Assembly: GCA_013298695.1 (NCBI GenBank)
Contig: JAAFIS010000011.1
Location: 88,475 to 152,474, forward strand
Direction of reading: 5' to 3'
Source of the DNA: Betaproteobacteria bacterium
GTDB taxonomy: Bacteria > Pseudomonadota > Gammaproteobacteria > Burkholderiales > Casimicrobiaceae
Length of the DNA: 64,000 nt
Of this stretch, positions 53,923 to 63,994 are shown piece after piece. Within the stretch, counting starts at the first letter, position 1. The number at the start of each line of letters is the position of its first letter. A program made the translations under genes and the position numbers. The notes beneath the pieces were generated by a model that saw nothing but the letters and a program-made list of their open reading frames with translations, did no database searches and had not been told where the DNA came from.

Positions 53923-56322
53923 ATGAGTGACGAACCACTGACCTACCCACTGCTTCCGCTGCGCGACGTCGTGGTGTTTCCACACATGGTGATTCCGCTC
54001 TTCGTGGGGCGCCCTAAGTCGATCAAAGCACTCGAAGTTGCGATGGAATCGGGCAAACACATTTTGCTCGTGGCGCAACGTTCTGCCGCGAAGGACGACC
54101 CCGCACCTGAGGATTTGCACGACATCGGTTGTGTCGCCACGGTCCTGCAGATGCTTAAGCTGCCTGACGGTACGGTGAAAGTGCTCGTTGAAGGGCTGCA
54201 CCGTGCGCACGTCATCAACCCAGTCAACGCGGGCGAGTTTTATTCCGCGCTGGCGACGCCGATCTCTCCCGATGACGATCGTCCGGCCGAGGTCGAGGCG
54301 CTACGTCGCGCGTTGCTCGCGAACTTTGATCAGTTTGTAAAGCTCAACAAAAAAATTCCAGCCGAGATTCTCACTTCGATGAATGGCATCGACGATGGCG
54401 GGCGTTTGGCTGATTCGATCGCCGCACATTTGCCGTTAAAGCTTGAGCAGAAACAAGAAGTGCTTGAGCTCTCCGCGGTGTCAAAACGAATCGAACATTT
54501 AATGGGTTTGATCGAAGCGGAAATCGATATTCTTCAAGTTGAAAAGCGTATTCGCGGTCGCGTGAAACGCCAGATGGAGAAGAGCCAGCGCGAGTACTAC
54601 TTAAACGAGCAGGTAAAAGCGATTCAAAAGGAGCTTGGCGAAGGCGAAGACCAAGCCGAGATCGAAGAGCTCTCGAAAAAAATCAAAGCTGCGGGCATGC
54701 CCAAAGAGGCCATGGAAAAGGCAACGGCTGAGCTTAAAAAGCTTAAGCTAATGTCGCCGATGTCCGCCGAGGCAACAGTCGTGCGCAACTATCTCGACGT
54801 GCTCACCGCTTTGCCATGGAAGAAAAAGAGCAAAGTGTCGAAAGATTTGAAGCGCGCTATTGGAGTGCTTGATGAAGATCATTTCGGCCTCGAAAAAGTT
54901 AAAGAACGCATCACGGAATATCTAGCGGTTCAGCAACGAGTCGATAAAGTTAAAGCGCCGATTCTGTGTTTGGTTGGCCCACCTGGCGTTGGTAAAACCT
55001 CGCTCGGTCAATCGATTGCACGTGCGACCAATCGCAAGTTTGTTCGTATGTCACTCGGCGGCGTTAGAGACGAATCAGAAATTCGCGGGCACCGTCGCAC
55101 CTACATTGGTTCGCTCCCCGGGAAGGTGCTGCAAAACCTCTCGAAGGTAGGTGTTCGCAATCCGCTCTTCCTGCTCGATGAGATCGACAAGATGGGGCAA
55201 GATTTCCGAGGTGATCCTGCGTCGGCGCTGCTTGAGGTGCTAGACCCCGAACAAAATCACACGTTTGCCGATCACTATGTTGAAGTTGATTTCGACTTGT
55301 CTGACGTGATGTTTGTCGCCACGGCGAACAGTTTCAACCTGCCTGCGCCGCTTTTAGATCGCATGGAAATTATTCGTTTGTCGGGTTACACCGAAGACGA
55401 AAAGGTAAGCATCGCGCAGAAATATCTGCTGCCTAAACAGATCAAAAATAATGGTCTTAAAGACAAAGAGCTCGACGTCGCGGAAGACGCGATTCGCGAC
55501 ATCATTCGTTACTACACGCGTGAAGCGGGTGTACGTTCGCTAGAGCGAGAAATCTCGAAGCTTTGTCGCAAGACAATTAAGCGCGCGCTGACCACACCGG
55601 GTGCGGCAACGCTGGTCATCAATGCGGCCTCACTCAACGAGTATCTGGGCGTGCGCAAATACACGTTTGGCCTCGCCGAAAAATCGAACCGCGTGGGACA
55701 AGTCAGTGGTCTCGCCTGGACCGAAGTGGGCGGTGATCTGTTAACGGTAGAAGCCGTCGCACTCACCGGAAAAGGCAACGTGCGTCATACTGGCAAACTC
55801 GGTGACGTGATGCAGGAATCGGTTGCCGCCGCAGTCTCGGTAGTGCGCGCACGCGCGAAGCGGCTCGGTATTCGCCCCGACTTCTACGAAAAACACGATT
55901 TGCATTTGCACTTCCCAGAGGGCGCAGTGCCTAAAGACGGGCCAAGTGCAGGCATTGCGATCACCACCGCGATCGTGTCTGCATTGACCGGTATTGCAGT
56001 GCGCTCAAACGTCGGTATGACCGGCGAGATCACGTTGCGCGGAGAAGTGCTTCCGATCGGTGGTCTAAAAGAAAAACTCCTCGCGGCGCATCGTGGCGGG
56101 CTCACCACTGTGTTGATCCCTGATGCGAACGTAAAAGATCTCGCGGAGATTCCTGAAAACGTGAAAAACGTTCTCGAAATCGTCCCCGTGAAGTGGATCG
56201 AAGAGGTGTTGGTTAGGGCGCTCGAGCGCGAGCCCGTGGCATTGTCAGACGATGAGGTCGCCGTTCAATCTTCAGCCGCGAACGACACCGCGAAGGCAGC
56301 GGACGCGGTTGTGAAACACTAG
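53923..56322 (+). CDS. lon: ATP-dependent protease Lon
   Basis: A cytoplasmic serine-lysine protease for misfolded and regulatory proteins. The 799-residue protein begins with the LON substrate-binding domain (YPLLPLRDVVVFPHMVIPLF), a helical region, an AAA+ module with Walker A VGPPGVGKTSLGQS and Walker B FLLDEIDKMG, then the protease domain with the catalytic Ser in KDGPSAGIAI and Lys in GGLKEKLLAAHRGG. Normal size for bacterial LonA. Confidence 0.98.
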   Translation: MSDEPLTYPLLPLRDVVVFPHMVIPLFVGRPKSIKALEVAMESGKHILLVAQRSAAKDDPAPEDLHDIGCVATVLQMLKLPDGTVKVLVEGLHRAHVINPVNAGEFYSALATPISPDDDRPAEVEALRRALLANFDQFVKLNKKIPAEILTSMNGIDDGGRLADSIAAHLPLKLEQKQEVLELSAVSKRIEHLMGLIEAEIDILQVEKRIRGRVKRQMEKSQREYYLNEQVKAIQKELGEGEDQAEIEELSKKIKAAGMPKEAMEKATAELKKLKLMSPMSAEATVVRNYLDVLTALPWKKKSKVSKDLKRAIGVLDEDHFGLEKVKERITEYLAVQQRVDKVKAPILCLVGPPGVGKTSLGQSIARATNRKFVRMSLGGVRDESEIRGHRRTYIGSLPGKVLQNLSKVGVRNPLFLLDEIDKMGQDFRGDPASALLEVLDPEQNHTFADHYVEVDFDLSDVMFVATANSFNLPAPLLDRMEIIRLSGYTEDEKVSIAQKYLLPKQIKNNGLKDKELDVAEDAIRDIIRYYTREAGVRSLEREISKLCRKTIKRALTTPGAATLVINAASLNEYLGVRKYTFGLAEKSNRVGQVSGLAWTEVGGDLLTVEAVALTGKGNVRHTGKLGDVMQESVAAAVSVVRARAKRLGIRPDFYEKHDLHLHFPEGAVPKDGPSAGIAITTAIVSALTGIAVRSNVGMTGEITLRGEVLPIGGLKEKLLAAHRGGLTTVLIPDANVKDLAEIPENVKNVLEIVPVKWIEEVLVRALEREPVALSDDEVAVQSSAANDTAKAADAVVKH

Positions 56323-56469
56323 TTTTTTGGTTATGCCCACATCGCGCAAACCCGCGTGCAAACGCGACTGTGGGGGATTCGTAGTAGACTCGCGCCCTTG
56401 AAGATTTTTGGCTTGTGCCGGGTCTACGTTTTTTCTTAAGTCAATGAATGGCGAAAGGGGACAGTAAGA

Positions 56470-56742
56470 ATGAATAAAGCAGAACTCATCGAAAGCATCG
56501 CAAAGGCTTCCGATTGTTCAAAAGCATCGGCGGGGCGCGCACTCGACGCAACGCTTCGCGCAATCACTGCGGCACTTAAAAAAGGTGATCCAGTTTCGAT
56601 CGTTGGATTCGGTAGCTTCTACGTTGGAAAACGTACGGCACGTACCGGTCGCAATCCACGCACCGGACAAGCGATCAAAATCAAAGCCGCTAAGGTTCCA
56701 AAATTCCGCGCTGGCAAAGGTTTACGAGATGAGATAAACTAG
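56470..56742 (+). CDS. hupB: DNA-binding protein HU-beta
   Basis: A 90-residue nucleoid protein that bends DNA as a dimer. [20 protein letters not shown], then [20 protein letters not shown] and the final [14 protein letters not shown], identify HU. AAAGGGG lies about ten bases before the ATG. Its place after lon is the usual one. Confidence 0.97.
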   Translation: MNKAELIESIAKASDCSKASAGRALDATLRAITAALKKGDPVSIVGFGSFYVGKRTARTGRNPRTGQAIKIKAAKVPKFRAGKGLRDEIN

Positions 56743-56828
56743 CGGGCTTCGCCTGGTGAGTTGTTGTGTTTTTTGTACAATACAAATCAGATGAAAAACC
56801 TAGTCGGGCGAGTGACATCGCCAGATTC

Positions 56829-56904
56829 GGGTGCTTAGCTCAGCTGGTAGAGCGTCGCCCTTACAAGGCGAATGTCGGGGGTTCGATCCCCTCAGCACCC
56901 ACCA
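56829..56904 (+). tRNA. tRNA-Val (anticodon UAC)
   Basis: A 76-nt tRNA with acceptor gggtgct/agcaccc, D arm gctcagctggtagagc, anticodon stem cgccc/aggcg region around TAC, T arm gggttcgatccc and an encoded CCA. Confidence 0.98.
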
Positions 56905-56937
56905 AAGCGACTGCGCCTTACGGCGTAACGCTGCCGC

Positions 56938-57014
56938 GGAGTGGTAGTTCAGTTGGTTAGAATACCGGCCTGTCACGCCGGGGGTCGCGGGTTCGAGCCC
57001 CGTCCACTCCGCCA
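56938..57014 (+). tRNA. tRNA-Asp (anticodon GUC)
   Basis: A 77-nt tRNA with acceptor ggagtgg/ccactcc, anticodon stem ccggc/gccgg around GTC, T arm gggttcgagcccc and an encoded CCA. It follows tRNA-Val by 33 bp. Confidence 0.98.
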
Positions 57015-57023
57015 ACATTTCTG

Positions 57024-57051
57024 AAAAAGGCGAACTTCGGTTCGCCTTTTT
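57024..57051 (+). terminator. rho-independent terminator of the tRNA pair
   Basis: Twelve-base arms aaaaaggcgaac and gttcgccttttt with loop ttcg, ten bases after tRNA-Asp. Confidence 0.9.
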
Positions 57052-57120
57052 CTTATGCAAGGCGCAACTCCCCGCGTCGTAACGAGTCCGTAGTGGTCAG
57101 CGAAAGGCCAGGTAGCCGAT

Positions 57121-59064
57121 ATGTATGATTTTGTTTACAAGAACAAGCGCATGGTTCAAATCATCCTCGCGTTGATGATTTTGCCGTTTGCATTCGTGGG
57201 TGTCGATTCATACGTTCGCAACATCGGCAACGAGCTCGATGTCGCGACGGTGGGTGGAAAGCCAATTTCTCAAGCTGAATTTGAGAACGCGTTGCGTTCG
57301 CAACAAGATCAGATGCGAAACATCATGGGTCGCAATTTCGATCCAGCTATGTTTGACAATCCCGAAGTGCGCCAACAGGTGTTAGACAGCGTGATCAACC
57401 AGCGTTTGCTATCTGAGCGAGCCTCAAAGCTTGCGCTCACCGCCCCTGACGCTGAACTAAAGCGCGTGATTCTTGAAATTCCTGCGTTTCAGGACAACGG
57501 TCGGTTCTCTGAAGACCGTTATAAAGAAGCGCTCAAAGGCGCGGGACAATCGCCGCTGATGTTCGAACAGCGCCTGCGTACAGATCTCGCGATGCAGCCG
57601 ATGCAAGACGTCATCAGCAAAGCTGGGTTCATTGGTAACGCACAGGCCGGCGCGTTTCAACGCATTACCGAAGAGGCGCGCGAGGTTCAAGTGGCGACCC
57701 TCTCGCCTGAGGCGTATCTTTCGAAAGTCACGGTTGCAGAGGCCACCGTGCGCGAGGAATACGACAAAAACCCGGATGCGTATCGCGCGCCAGAGCAAGT
57801 CAAGATTGAATATTTGAAGCTAAGCCAAGCCGAAATTGCGCGGTCAATCACGCTGACCCCAGCGGAGCTCAAGGCGGAATATGACAAACGAGCTAAAGAG
57901 TTCTCTGCCCCAGAAGAGCGGCGCGCAAGCCATATTTTGCTTGAGGTCGCTAAAGATGAAAAAGGCGTAGCTAAACCCGACGCTTTGGCAGCGGCTAAAG
58001 CCAAAGCTGAAGCGCTAATTAAACAGGCTGGCAACGACGCTAGCAAGTTTGCAGACCTTGCAAAGACGGAATCAAAAGATCCGGGCTCCGCAGTGCAGGG
58101 CGGCGACTTAGGTTTCAACGCTCGCGGCGTAATGGTGAAACCCTTCGATGATGCGATGTTCTCGATGAAGGCTGGCGAAGTGCGCGGACCGATCGAAACC
58201 GATTTCGGCGTGCATATTATTCGCTTGAGCGAAATTAAGCCTGAACGCGTGCGCCCGTTCGATGAGGTGAAAGCGCAAATCGAATCTGATGTTCGCAACG
58301 CTCGCGCATCGAAGAGCTTCACAGAAAGTGCGGAGAAGTTCCAGAACCGCGTCTATGAAGAGGGTGACTCGTTCACCAAAATCGCCGAAGAGTTGAAGTT
58401 AAAAGTCGTGAAGTCCGACTGGCTGACGCGCACTCAAGCTCAGGCGATAGCGTCGGGCAACCAAAAGTTTGCGCAAACCGTGTTTTTGCCCGCCAACATC
58501 TCCGCAAAGCGCAACACCGAGTCCATCGACCTCGGCGACAACAGTTTAATTTCCGCTCGCGTGCTCGAACATAAGCCTTCTGCTGTGCGGCCGTTTGACG
58601 AAGTGAAAGCACAGATTACAACGATGCTCCAGCGTCGTGCTGCCTCCGAGTTGGCGGCAAAAGAGGGCGTCGAAAAAGTGAAAGCGGTGTCGAACGGTGC
58701 GAATGACGCGTCGCTAGCTTTTGGTGCTGCATCAAAAATTACTCGGCAATCGAATGTGGGCGGTGTGAACGCGAGCTTGCTAAAGCAACTGTTTGCCGCT
58801 GACGTTAGTAAAGGTGTTGCCTACGTGGGCGCACCTACCGACGCAGGCGGTTACAGTGTTGTTCGGGTGCTGCGAGCGATTGAGCCTGAGGCTGCAAATG
58901 CAGAGAAACTGAAGTCGGTTGCGCAGCGAATTTCCGGCCAAGCGGGCAGCGACGTCACGAACGCGTACCTCACGTCGCTCAAAGACTCGATCAAGGTTGA
59001 GCTGAAAAAGGGTGCCAGCGTCGTCAAGAAAGATGACGCTGCGAGCGGAGCCGCACCTAAGTAG
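57121..59064 (+). CDS. ppiD: peptidylprolyl isomerase PpiD (SurA-like)
   Basis: A 647-residue chaperone anchored in the inner membrane by one N-terminal helix (about residues 11-28), facing the periplasm and helping secreted proteins fold. After a SurA-like helical domain comes one parvulin rotamase domain (about 260-365): RRASHILLEVAKDEKG, GSAVQGGDLGFNARGVM, GPIETDFGVHIIRLSEI. Parvulin activity in PpiD is often weak. Its place after the tRNAs matches other betaproteobacteria. Confidence 0.95.
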   Translation: MYDFVYKNKRMVQIILALMILPFAFVGVDSYVRNIGNELDVATVGGKPISQAEFENALRSQQDQMRNIMGRNFDPAMFDNPEVRQQVLDSVINQRLLSERASKLALTAPDAELKRVILEIPAFQDNGRFSEDRYKEALKGAGQSPLMFEQRLRTDLAMQPMQDVISKAGFIGNAQAGAFQRITEEAREVQVATLSPEAYLSKVTVAEATVREEYDKNPDAYRAPEQVKIEYLKLSQAEIARSITLTPAELKAEYDKRAKEFSAPEERRASHILLEVAKDEKGVAKPDALAAAKAKAEALIKQAGNDASKFADLAKTESKDPGSAVQGGDLGFNARGVMVKPFDDAMFSMKAGEVRGPIETDFGVHIIRLSEIKPERVRPFDEVKAQIESDVRNARASKSFTESAEKFQNRVYEEGDSFTKIAEELKLKVVKSDWLTRTQAQAIASGNQKFAQTVFLPANISAKRNTESIDLGDNSLISARVLEHKPSAVRPFDEVKAQITTMLQRRAASELAAKEGVEKVKAVSNGANDASLAFGAASKITRQSNVGGVNASLLKQLFAADVSKGVAYVGAPTDAGGYSVVRVLRAIEPEAANAEKLKSVAQRISGQAGSDVTNAYLTSLKDSIKVELKKGASVVKKDDAASGAAPK

Positions 59065-59137
59065 TGGCGCGAGCGCGCGCCGGCTGAATGTTGCCCCGGT
59101 TCAGCCGCGTATAATGCGGTTTTTGTGAGGATAGAAA

Positions 59138-60607
59138 ATGCGCGTACGCGCCAAAGCGCTCACCTTCGACGACGTTCTGCTCGTCCCCGGACAGTCTAGT
59201 GTCCTCCCCCGTGATGTGGTTCTCGACTCACCACTGACGCGAAATATCCGCTTGAACCTCCCGTTGGTGTCCGCCGCAATGGACACTGTGACTGAGTCCC
59301 GCCTCGCGATCGCGATGGCGCAGGCGGGCGGGATCGGTGTGATTCACAAAAACCTGTCTGCGAAACAGCAAGCCCTAGAAGTGTCGCGCGTGAAGCGCTA
59401 CGAGTCCGGCGTGTTGAAAGATCCGATCACAGTCAAACCGACGGATACTGTCCGCGCCGTGCTGGCGCTGACTCGCGAGCACAAGATTTCTGGCTTTCCC
59501 GTGTTGGATGGCGCGCGCCTCGTGGGAATCGTTACCAATCGCGATCTTCGCTTCGAAACGAAACTCGATCAACCGGTTTCAGCGATCATGACGCCAGCGG
59601 CGAAATTGGTCACGGTGCCCGAAGGTGCAAGTATTGAAAGCGCCAAAGCGCTGATGCACAAACATCGCCTTGAGCGGGTGATCGTTGTTAACGATCAGTT
59701 CGAGTTGCGCGGCTTGATTACGGTCAAAGACATTCTCAAGACCACTGAGCACCCGCAAGCATGTAAAGACGAGCTTGGGCGATTGCGAGTGGGGGCAGCG
59801 GTCGGTGTGGCCGATGGCACTGAAGAGCGCGTTGCTGCGCTGGTGGCGGCCGGGGTTGACTTCTTGGTCGTCGACACGGCGCACGGGCATTCAAAGGGCG
59901 TTATCGACCGTGTGCGTTGGATCAAGAACAATTACCCCGTCGCCCAAGTGATCGCGGGAAATATCGCGACTAGCGAAGCTGCAATCGCGCTCGCTGATGC
60001 AGGCGCCGACGCGGTCAAAGTGGGTATCGGTCCAGGTGCGATATGCACGACACGTATCGTAACGGGCGTCGGCGTGCCGCAAATTACTGCGATTGCAGAC
60101 GTTGCGAAGGGGCTGGCTGGTTCTGGTGTGCCGCTAATTGCGGATGGCGGCATTCGTTTCTCAGGTGATATTGCCAAAGCAATCGCGGCCGGCGCTCATA
60201 GCGTCATGCTTGGCAGCATGTTTGCCGGCACCGAGGAAGCGCCCGGTGAAATCGTGCTCTACCAAGGTCGCAGCTATAAGAGCTTCCGCGGAATGGGGAG
60301 CCTTGGCGCGATGCAACAGGGCAGCGCAGATCGATATTTCCAAGATAGTGCACCTAACAATCCAAACACCGCGAAACTTGTTCCCGAAGGTGTTGAAGCG
60401 CAGGTCCCGTTTAAAGGCAGCGTCAGTAACGTGATCTTCCAAATGGAGGGCGGATTGCGCGCGTCAATGCACTATTGCGGTTGTGCGACGCTTGATGAAA
60501 TGCGCACCCGCGCTGAATTTATGGAGATTACTTCCGCAGGCATCCGCGAATCTCACGTACACGACGTGACGATTACCAAAGAAGCGCCGAACTATCACGT
60601 CGAGTAA
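59138..60607 (+). CDS. guaB: inosine-5'-monophosphate dehydrogenase
   Basis: Oxidises IMP to XMP, the committed step of GMP synthesis. The 489-residue protein has [20 protein letters not shown], a pair of CBS domains (about 95-210), and the catalytic-cysteine loop [20 protein letters not shown] near residue 300, followed by [18 protein letters not shown]. The next step, guaA, lies two genes on. Confidence 0.98.
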   Translation: MRVRAKALTFDDVLLVPGQSSVLPRDVVLDSPLTRNIRLNLPLVSAAMDTVTESRLAIAMAQAGGIGVIHKNLSAKQQALEVSRVKRYESGVLKDPITVKPTDTVRAVLALTREHKISGFPVLDGARLVGIVTNRDLRFETKLDQPVSAIMTPAAKLVTVPEGASIESAKALMHKHRLERVIVVNDQFELRGLITVKDILKTTEHPQACKDELGRLRVGAAVGVADGTEERVAALVAAGVDFLVVDTAHGHSKGVIDRVRWIKNNYPVAQVIAGNIATSEAAIALADAGADAVKVGIGPGAICTTRIVTGVGVPQITAIADVAKGLAGSGVPLIADGGIRFSGDIAKAIAAGAHSVMLGSMFAGTEEAPGEIVLYQGRSYKSFRGMGSLGAMQQGSADRYFQDSAPNNPNTAKLVPEGVEAQVPFKGSVSNVIFQMEGGLRASMHYCGCATLDEMRTRAEFMEITSAGIRESHVHDVTITKEAPNYHVE

Positions 60608-60642
60608 CCGCGCGCTTGCGCTCTTTAGAAAAAGTTCACCCC

Positions 60643-61227
60643 ATGAAACAATTTGCAATTTACGCCACCGCGCTCGCACTTACGTTTACCAGTAATGCGG
60701 CCATCGCTCAGGGTGCAGGCGAACTTACTCCGGCGAAGCGTACCGAAATCAAGGCCTTACTTGAGCTCACCGGTGTGCGCGCCATTCCTGACCAGATCGC
60801 GACCAACACCGTGCAGAGCATGGTCGGTGGTGTGCGCCAACTCGACCCCAAGTTTCCCGACAAAGGTTTTGTGGCGATGCGCGACGCCATGAAAACGACG
60901 CTCGACGCGAAGGTCGACGCCGCGGGCGGATTGATCGAGCAAGTCTCGCTCGTCTATCACAACGCATTTACCGCTGCTGAGATCAGCGAACTGTTGAAGT
61001 TCTATCAAGGGCCAGTCGGAAAGAAGATGCTTGGGCTCCAAGCCAAAGTCAATTCTGAGACGTTCCAGACTGCAATGCGCTGGGCCGACTCGCTTGCGAC
61101 TGAAGTCGATGCGAAGATGGATGCGGCGCTTAAGAAAGAAAATCTGAAGCTTCCGGATCCACCGAAGCAGGCGGCTCCCGCAGCACCGAAGGCGCCAGCG
61201 AAAGCCGATCCCGCCAGTAAAAAGTAA
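60643..61227 (+). CDS. DUF2059 family exported protein
   Basis: A 194-residue protein with a signal peptide (MKQFAIYATALALTFTSNAA, cleavage near AIAQG). The DUF2059 core is clear: FTAAEISELLKFYQGPVGKK and the preceding helical ELLELTGVRAIPDQI. A Pro/Ala/Lys-rich tail ends it. The function is unknown. A gene of this family between guaB and guaA is familiar in Burkholderiales; co-transcription is likely, but it is followed by its own terminator. Confidence 0.88.
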   Translation: MKQFAIYATALALTFTSNAAIAQGAGELTPAKRTEIKALLELTGVRAIPDQIATNTVQSMVGGVRQLDPKFPDKGFVAMRDAMKTTLDAKVDAAGGLIEQVSLVYHNAFTAAEISELLKFYQGPVGKKMLGLQAKVNSETFQTAMRWADSLATEVDAKMDAALKKENLKLPDPPKQAAPAAPKAPAKADPASKK

Positions 61228-61243
61228 CGCGAACGAATTACAA

Positions 61244-61265
61244 AAAGGGCCCGAGCGGGCCCTTT
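61244..61265 (+). terminator. rho-independent terminator before guaA
   Basis: Stem aaagggccc / gggcccttt with loop gagc, about 16 bases after the DUF2059 stop codon. Confidence 0.8.
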
Positions 61266-61301
61266 CTACTTCACTCAACCCATCCGTAGAAAACTAGCGC
61301 T

Positions 61302-62936
61302 ATGTCACGCGGCATCCTCATTCTTGATTTCGGCTCACAGGTTACACAGCTCATCGCGCGACGGGTCCGCGAAATGGGTGTGTATTGCGAATTGCATCCG
61401 AACGATGTATCCGACGATTTCATCCGCGACTACAAACCGGAAGGCATCATTCTTTCAGGCTCACACGCGAGCACTTATGAGGCGCATGAGTTGCGCGCGC
61501 CCGCAGCCGTGTTCACGCAAGGCGTGCCCGTGCTGGGCATTTGCTACGGGATGTTCACGATGACCGTGCAATTGGGCGGCAGCGTTGAAGCAAGCGAGCA
61601 TCGTGAGTTTGGCCATGCTGAACTTCGCGCACACAATCACACGAAGCTCTTTGAGGGCCTTCAAGACGCGACTAACGCGGACGGCCACGGTCTTTTGCAT
61701 GTGTGGATGAGTCACGGCGACAAAGTCACTGAAATGCCACCGGGATTTAAGCTCATGGCCTCGACGAGCAATTGCCCGATTGCGGGCATCGCTGACGAAG
61801 CACGCGGTTTCTACGCTGTGCAGTTTCATCCCGAAGTCACGCACACAAAAAAGGGCAAAGAGATGCTCACGCGATTTGTGCGCGACATTTGTAAAGCCGA
61901 ACCAACATGGACGATGCCGAACTACATCGATACAGCGATCACGAAAATCCGCGAGCAAGTCGGCAGTGATGAAGTCATTCTAGGGCTCTCCGGCGGTGTT
62001 GACTCCAGCGTCGCAGCCGCGCTCATCCATCGCGCCATCGGGAAACAACTCACTTGTGTCTTCGTAGACCATGGTTTGTTGCGCTTGAACGAAGGCGACA
62101 TGGTGATGAAAATGTTTGCCGAAAATTTGGGCGTGAAAGTCATTCGCGTCGATGCCACCGATCAATTCATGGGGCACTTAAAAAGTGTTACCGATCCCGA
62201 ACAAAAGCGCAAAATTATCGGCCGTGAATTCGTGGAAGTGTTTCAAGCGGAAGCGAAAAAGCTGCCCGCCGCAAAATGGCTCGCGCAAGGCACGATTTAT
62301 CCCGACGTGATCGAAAGTGCCGGCGCAAAAACAAAAAAAGCAAACACCATCAAGAGCCATCACAACGTTGGCGGCCTGCCCGAAACGCTCAACCTCAAAC
62401 TCCTCGAACCCCTACGAGAACTCTTCAAAGACGAAGTCCGCGAACTCGGCGTCGCGCTCGGTCTACCGCGCGAAATGGTCTACCGCCACCCATTCCCAGG
62501 TCCCGGCCTTGGCGTGCGCATCCTCGGTGAAGTCACGCAACACGCCGCCGATTTACTGCGTCGCGCAGACGCGATCTTCATTGAAGAATTGCGCAACACG
62601 CCAGTGCAACTCCCTCTCCCTGCGGGAGAGGGTGCCCGAAGGGCGGGTGAGGGAAATGACACCACACCACAAACCTGGTACGACAACACGGCCCAAGCCT
62701 TCGCGGTTTTCCTCCCGGTAAAAAGCGTCGGTGTTATGGGTGACGGCCGCACCTACGAAAACGTCGTCGCGCTGCGCGCAGTGCAAACCACCGATTTCAT
62801 GACCGCGCACTGGGCCGAACTGCCACACTCGCTGCTCGCGAAAGTCTCTAATCGCATCATCAACGAAGTGCGAGGATTCAATCGCGTCGTGTACGATATT
62901 TCGGGAAAACCTCCAGCGACTATCGAGTGGGAATAA
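61302..62936 (+). CDS. guaA: GMP synthase (glutamine-hydrolysing)
   Basis: Converts XMP to GMP with glutamine and ATP. The 544-residue protein has a class I glutamine amidotransferase domain (1-200; catalytic Cys in [11 protein letters not shown], His and Glu in QFHPEVTHT), the PP-loop ATP pyrophosphatase with [17 protein letters not shown], and the dimerisation domain ending [10 protein letters not shown]. Near residue 435-460 there is an insert, [20 protein letters not shown], that E. coli GuaA lacks and that is encoded by a REP-type palindrome. Its 3' end is the entry point of an integrated element. Confidence 0.96.
   Translation: MSRGILILDFGSQVTQLIARRVREMGVYCELHPNDVSDDFIRDYKPEGIILSGSHASTYEAHELRAPAAVFTQGVPVLGICYGMFTMTVQLGGSVEASEHREFGHAELRAHNHTKLFEGLQDATNADGHGLLHVWMSHGDKVTEMPPGFKLMASTSNCPIAGIADEARGFYAVQFHPEVTHTKKGKEMLTRFVRDICKAEPTWTMPNYIDTAITKIREQVGSDEVILGLSGGVDSSVAAALIHRAIGKQLTCVFVDHGLLRLNEGDMVMKMFAENLGVKVIRVDATDQFMGHLKSVTDPEQKRKIIGREFVEVFQAEAKKLPAAKWLAQGTIYPDVIESAGAKTKKANTIKSHHNVGGLPETLNLKLLEPLRELFKDEVRELGVALGLPREMVYRHPFPGPGLGVRILGEVTQHAADLLRRADAIFIEELRNTPVQLPLPAGEGARRAGEGNDTTPQTWYDNTAQAFAVFLPVKSVGVMGDGRTYENVVALRAVQTTDFMTAHWAELPHSLLAKVSNRIINEVRGFNRVVYDISGKPPATIEWE
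62610..62655. repeat. REP-type palindrome translated within guaA
   Basis: The stem ccctctccc-tgc-gggagaggg (62612-62632), a second small hairpin gcccgaagggc (62634-62644), then gggtgaggg: this is the common REP layout. It lies wholly within the guaA frame and adds about 15 residues without breaking it. Confidence 0.85.
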
Positions 62937-62946
62937 TGTACAGTGA

Positions 62947-62974
62947 TTTCAAGACGTTCAGCAACGTCTTGAAA
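62947..62974 (+). terminator. terminator-like hairpin after guaA
   Basis: Perfect 12-base arms tttcaagacgtt and aacgtcttgaaa with loop cagc start ten bases after the guaA stop, followed by tttgcattttt. It may belong to guaA or to the inserted element, since it lies right at the junction. Confidence 0.7.
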
Positions 62975-63050
62975 TTTGCATTTTTCCAATGAAAATCAAA
63001 ACGTTAAGCATCCTGAGCCATCCTTCAGGATTCAGCCAAAGCTAAGATTT

Positions 63051-63129
63051 TTGACGGTATCCTTGACGGTAAAAATGTGAGTGTCTAAGGCGTTGCGTTT
63101 CTTTACCGTCATGCCCTTTGACGGTAAAG
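63051..63129. repeat. TTGACGGTA repeats upstream of the integrase
   Basis: TTGACGGTA occurs in direct orientation at 63051-63059, 63063-63071 and 63118-63126, and inverted just after 63102. The last two form an 11-bp-arm inverted repeat, ctttaccgtca (63101-63111) and tgacggtaaag (63119-63129). They sit in the integrase leader and fit arm sites or operators for a recombinase or its regulator. Confidence 0.65.
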
Positions 63130-63148
63130 TTCTCAAAGGAAACCCGCC

Positions 63149-63994
63149 ATGCTCACAGATACCGAACTGCGCAAACTGCGCCCCAAAGAAAAATCGTTCA
63201 AAGTCGCTGACCGCGATGGTTTGTACGTGACCATCTCAACGACGGGCACCAAGTCGTTCCGCTACGACTACCGACTCAATAGCCGACGCGAAACGCTCAC
63301 CATTGGCCGTTACGACGATGCCGCTGGCGCGAAGAATCCGCGTGATCCCGACGCGCTGGATTTCGGCATGACGGTGTCACTAGCCGAAGCAAGGTCGCTG
63401 CTGGCGGTGGCTCGCAGATGCGTCGAACGTGGCGAGTCGCCGTCACGCACCAAAGTTGAAAAGCGGCAAGAAGCGGCTGAAGCCCTGACATTCGGCGGTT
63501 GGGCAGAGAAATACTTTGCAGACAAAGCCGACCCCAACAACGGCGCTAGGTTGGCCGATTCAACGTTGGCCATGCGTCGTTCCGTTTATCGGCGCTACCT
63601 CCAAGGGCCGTTTGGCAAGCTCAAACTGGACGAAATCAGCGCCCCTCAACTGATGACGCACTGCGAAAGCATCCGCGAGAAAGGTGCTGCTGCGCCTGCT
63701 GTGCAGGTGCGCGAAATCGTTCTACTGGTGTACCGCTTTGCCATCGCCAAAGATAAATCGCTCACCGTGAAGAATCCAGCGGAAGCGATCCGACCTAGCG
63801 ACATTGCGACGTTCAAGGCCAGAGACCGGGCGTTAACTCCCGCAGAAATTCGCCGATTCCTAGCGGCGCTGGACACAACCGCAACAGCAGCTACCTTGCG
63901 ACTGGCGCTGCGCTTCGTCATGCTTACGTTGGTACGCAAGGGCGAGTTTGTCAACGCCACTTGGAAAGAGGTGGATTTCGACGCTGCCACTTGA
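63149..63994 (+). CDS. tyrosine recombinase (P4-type integrase), apparently frameshifted
   Basis: A 281-residue reading frame matching the N-terminal two-thirds of a P4-type island integrase: an Arm-binding DUF4102-like domain (LTDTELRKLRPKEKSFKVAD, then DGLYVTISTTGTKSFRYDY), a core-binding SAM-like domain (about 115-205), and the start of the catalytic domain with the first Arg in VMLTLVRKGEFVNATWKEVD. Such enzymes insert islands at tRNA genes or at the 3' end of guaA, its neighbour here. The frame ends in TGA six bases before the window edge, but adding one G would give ACT TGG ATC ATC, T-W-I-I, the usual continuation. As read, the HxxR and Tyr catalytic residues would be lost, so it is a pseudogene, a sequencing error, or truly short. 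Confidence 0.85.
   Translation: MLTDTELRKLRPKEKSFKVADRDGLYVTISTTGTKSFRYDYRLNSRRETLTIGRYDDAAGAKNPRDPDALDFGMTVSLAEARSLLAVARRCVERGESPSRTKVEKRQEAAEALTFGGWAEKYFADKADPNNGARLADSTLAMRRSVYRRYLQGPFGKLKLDEISAPQLMTHCESIREKGAAAPAVQVREIVLLVYRFAIAKDKSLTVKNPAEAIRPSDIATFKARDRALTPAEIRRFLAALDTTATAATLRLALRFVMLTLVRKGEFVNATWKEVDFDAAT

Noticed and set aside
62610..62655. Frameshift or interruption of guaA by the REP unit
   Set aside because: The frame continues without a break, and the C-terminal domain up to TIEWE is intact.
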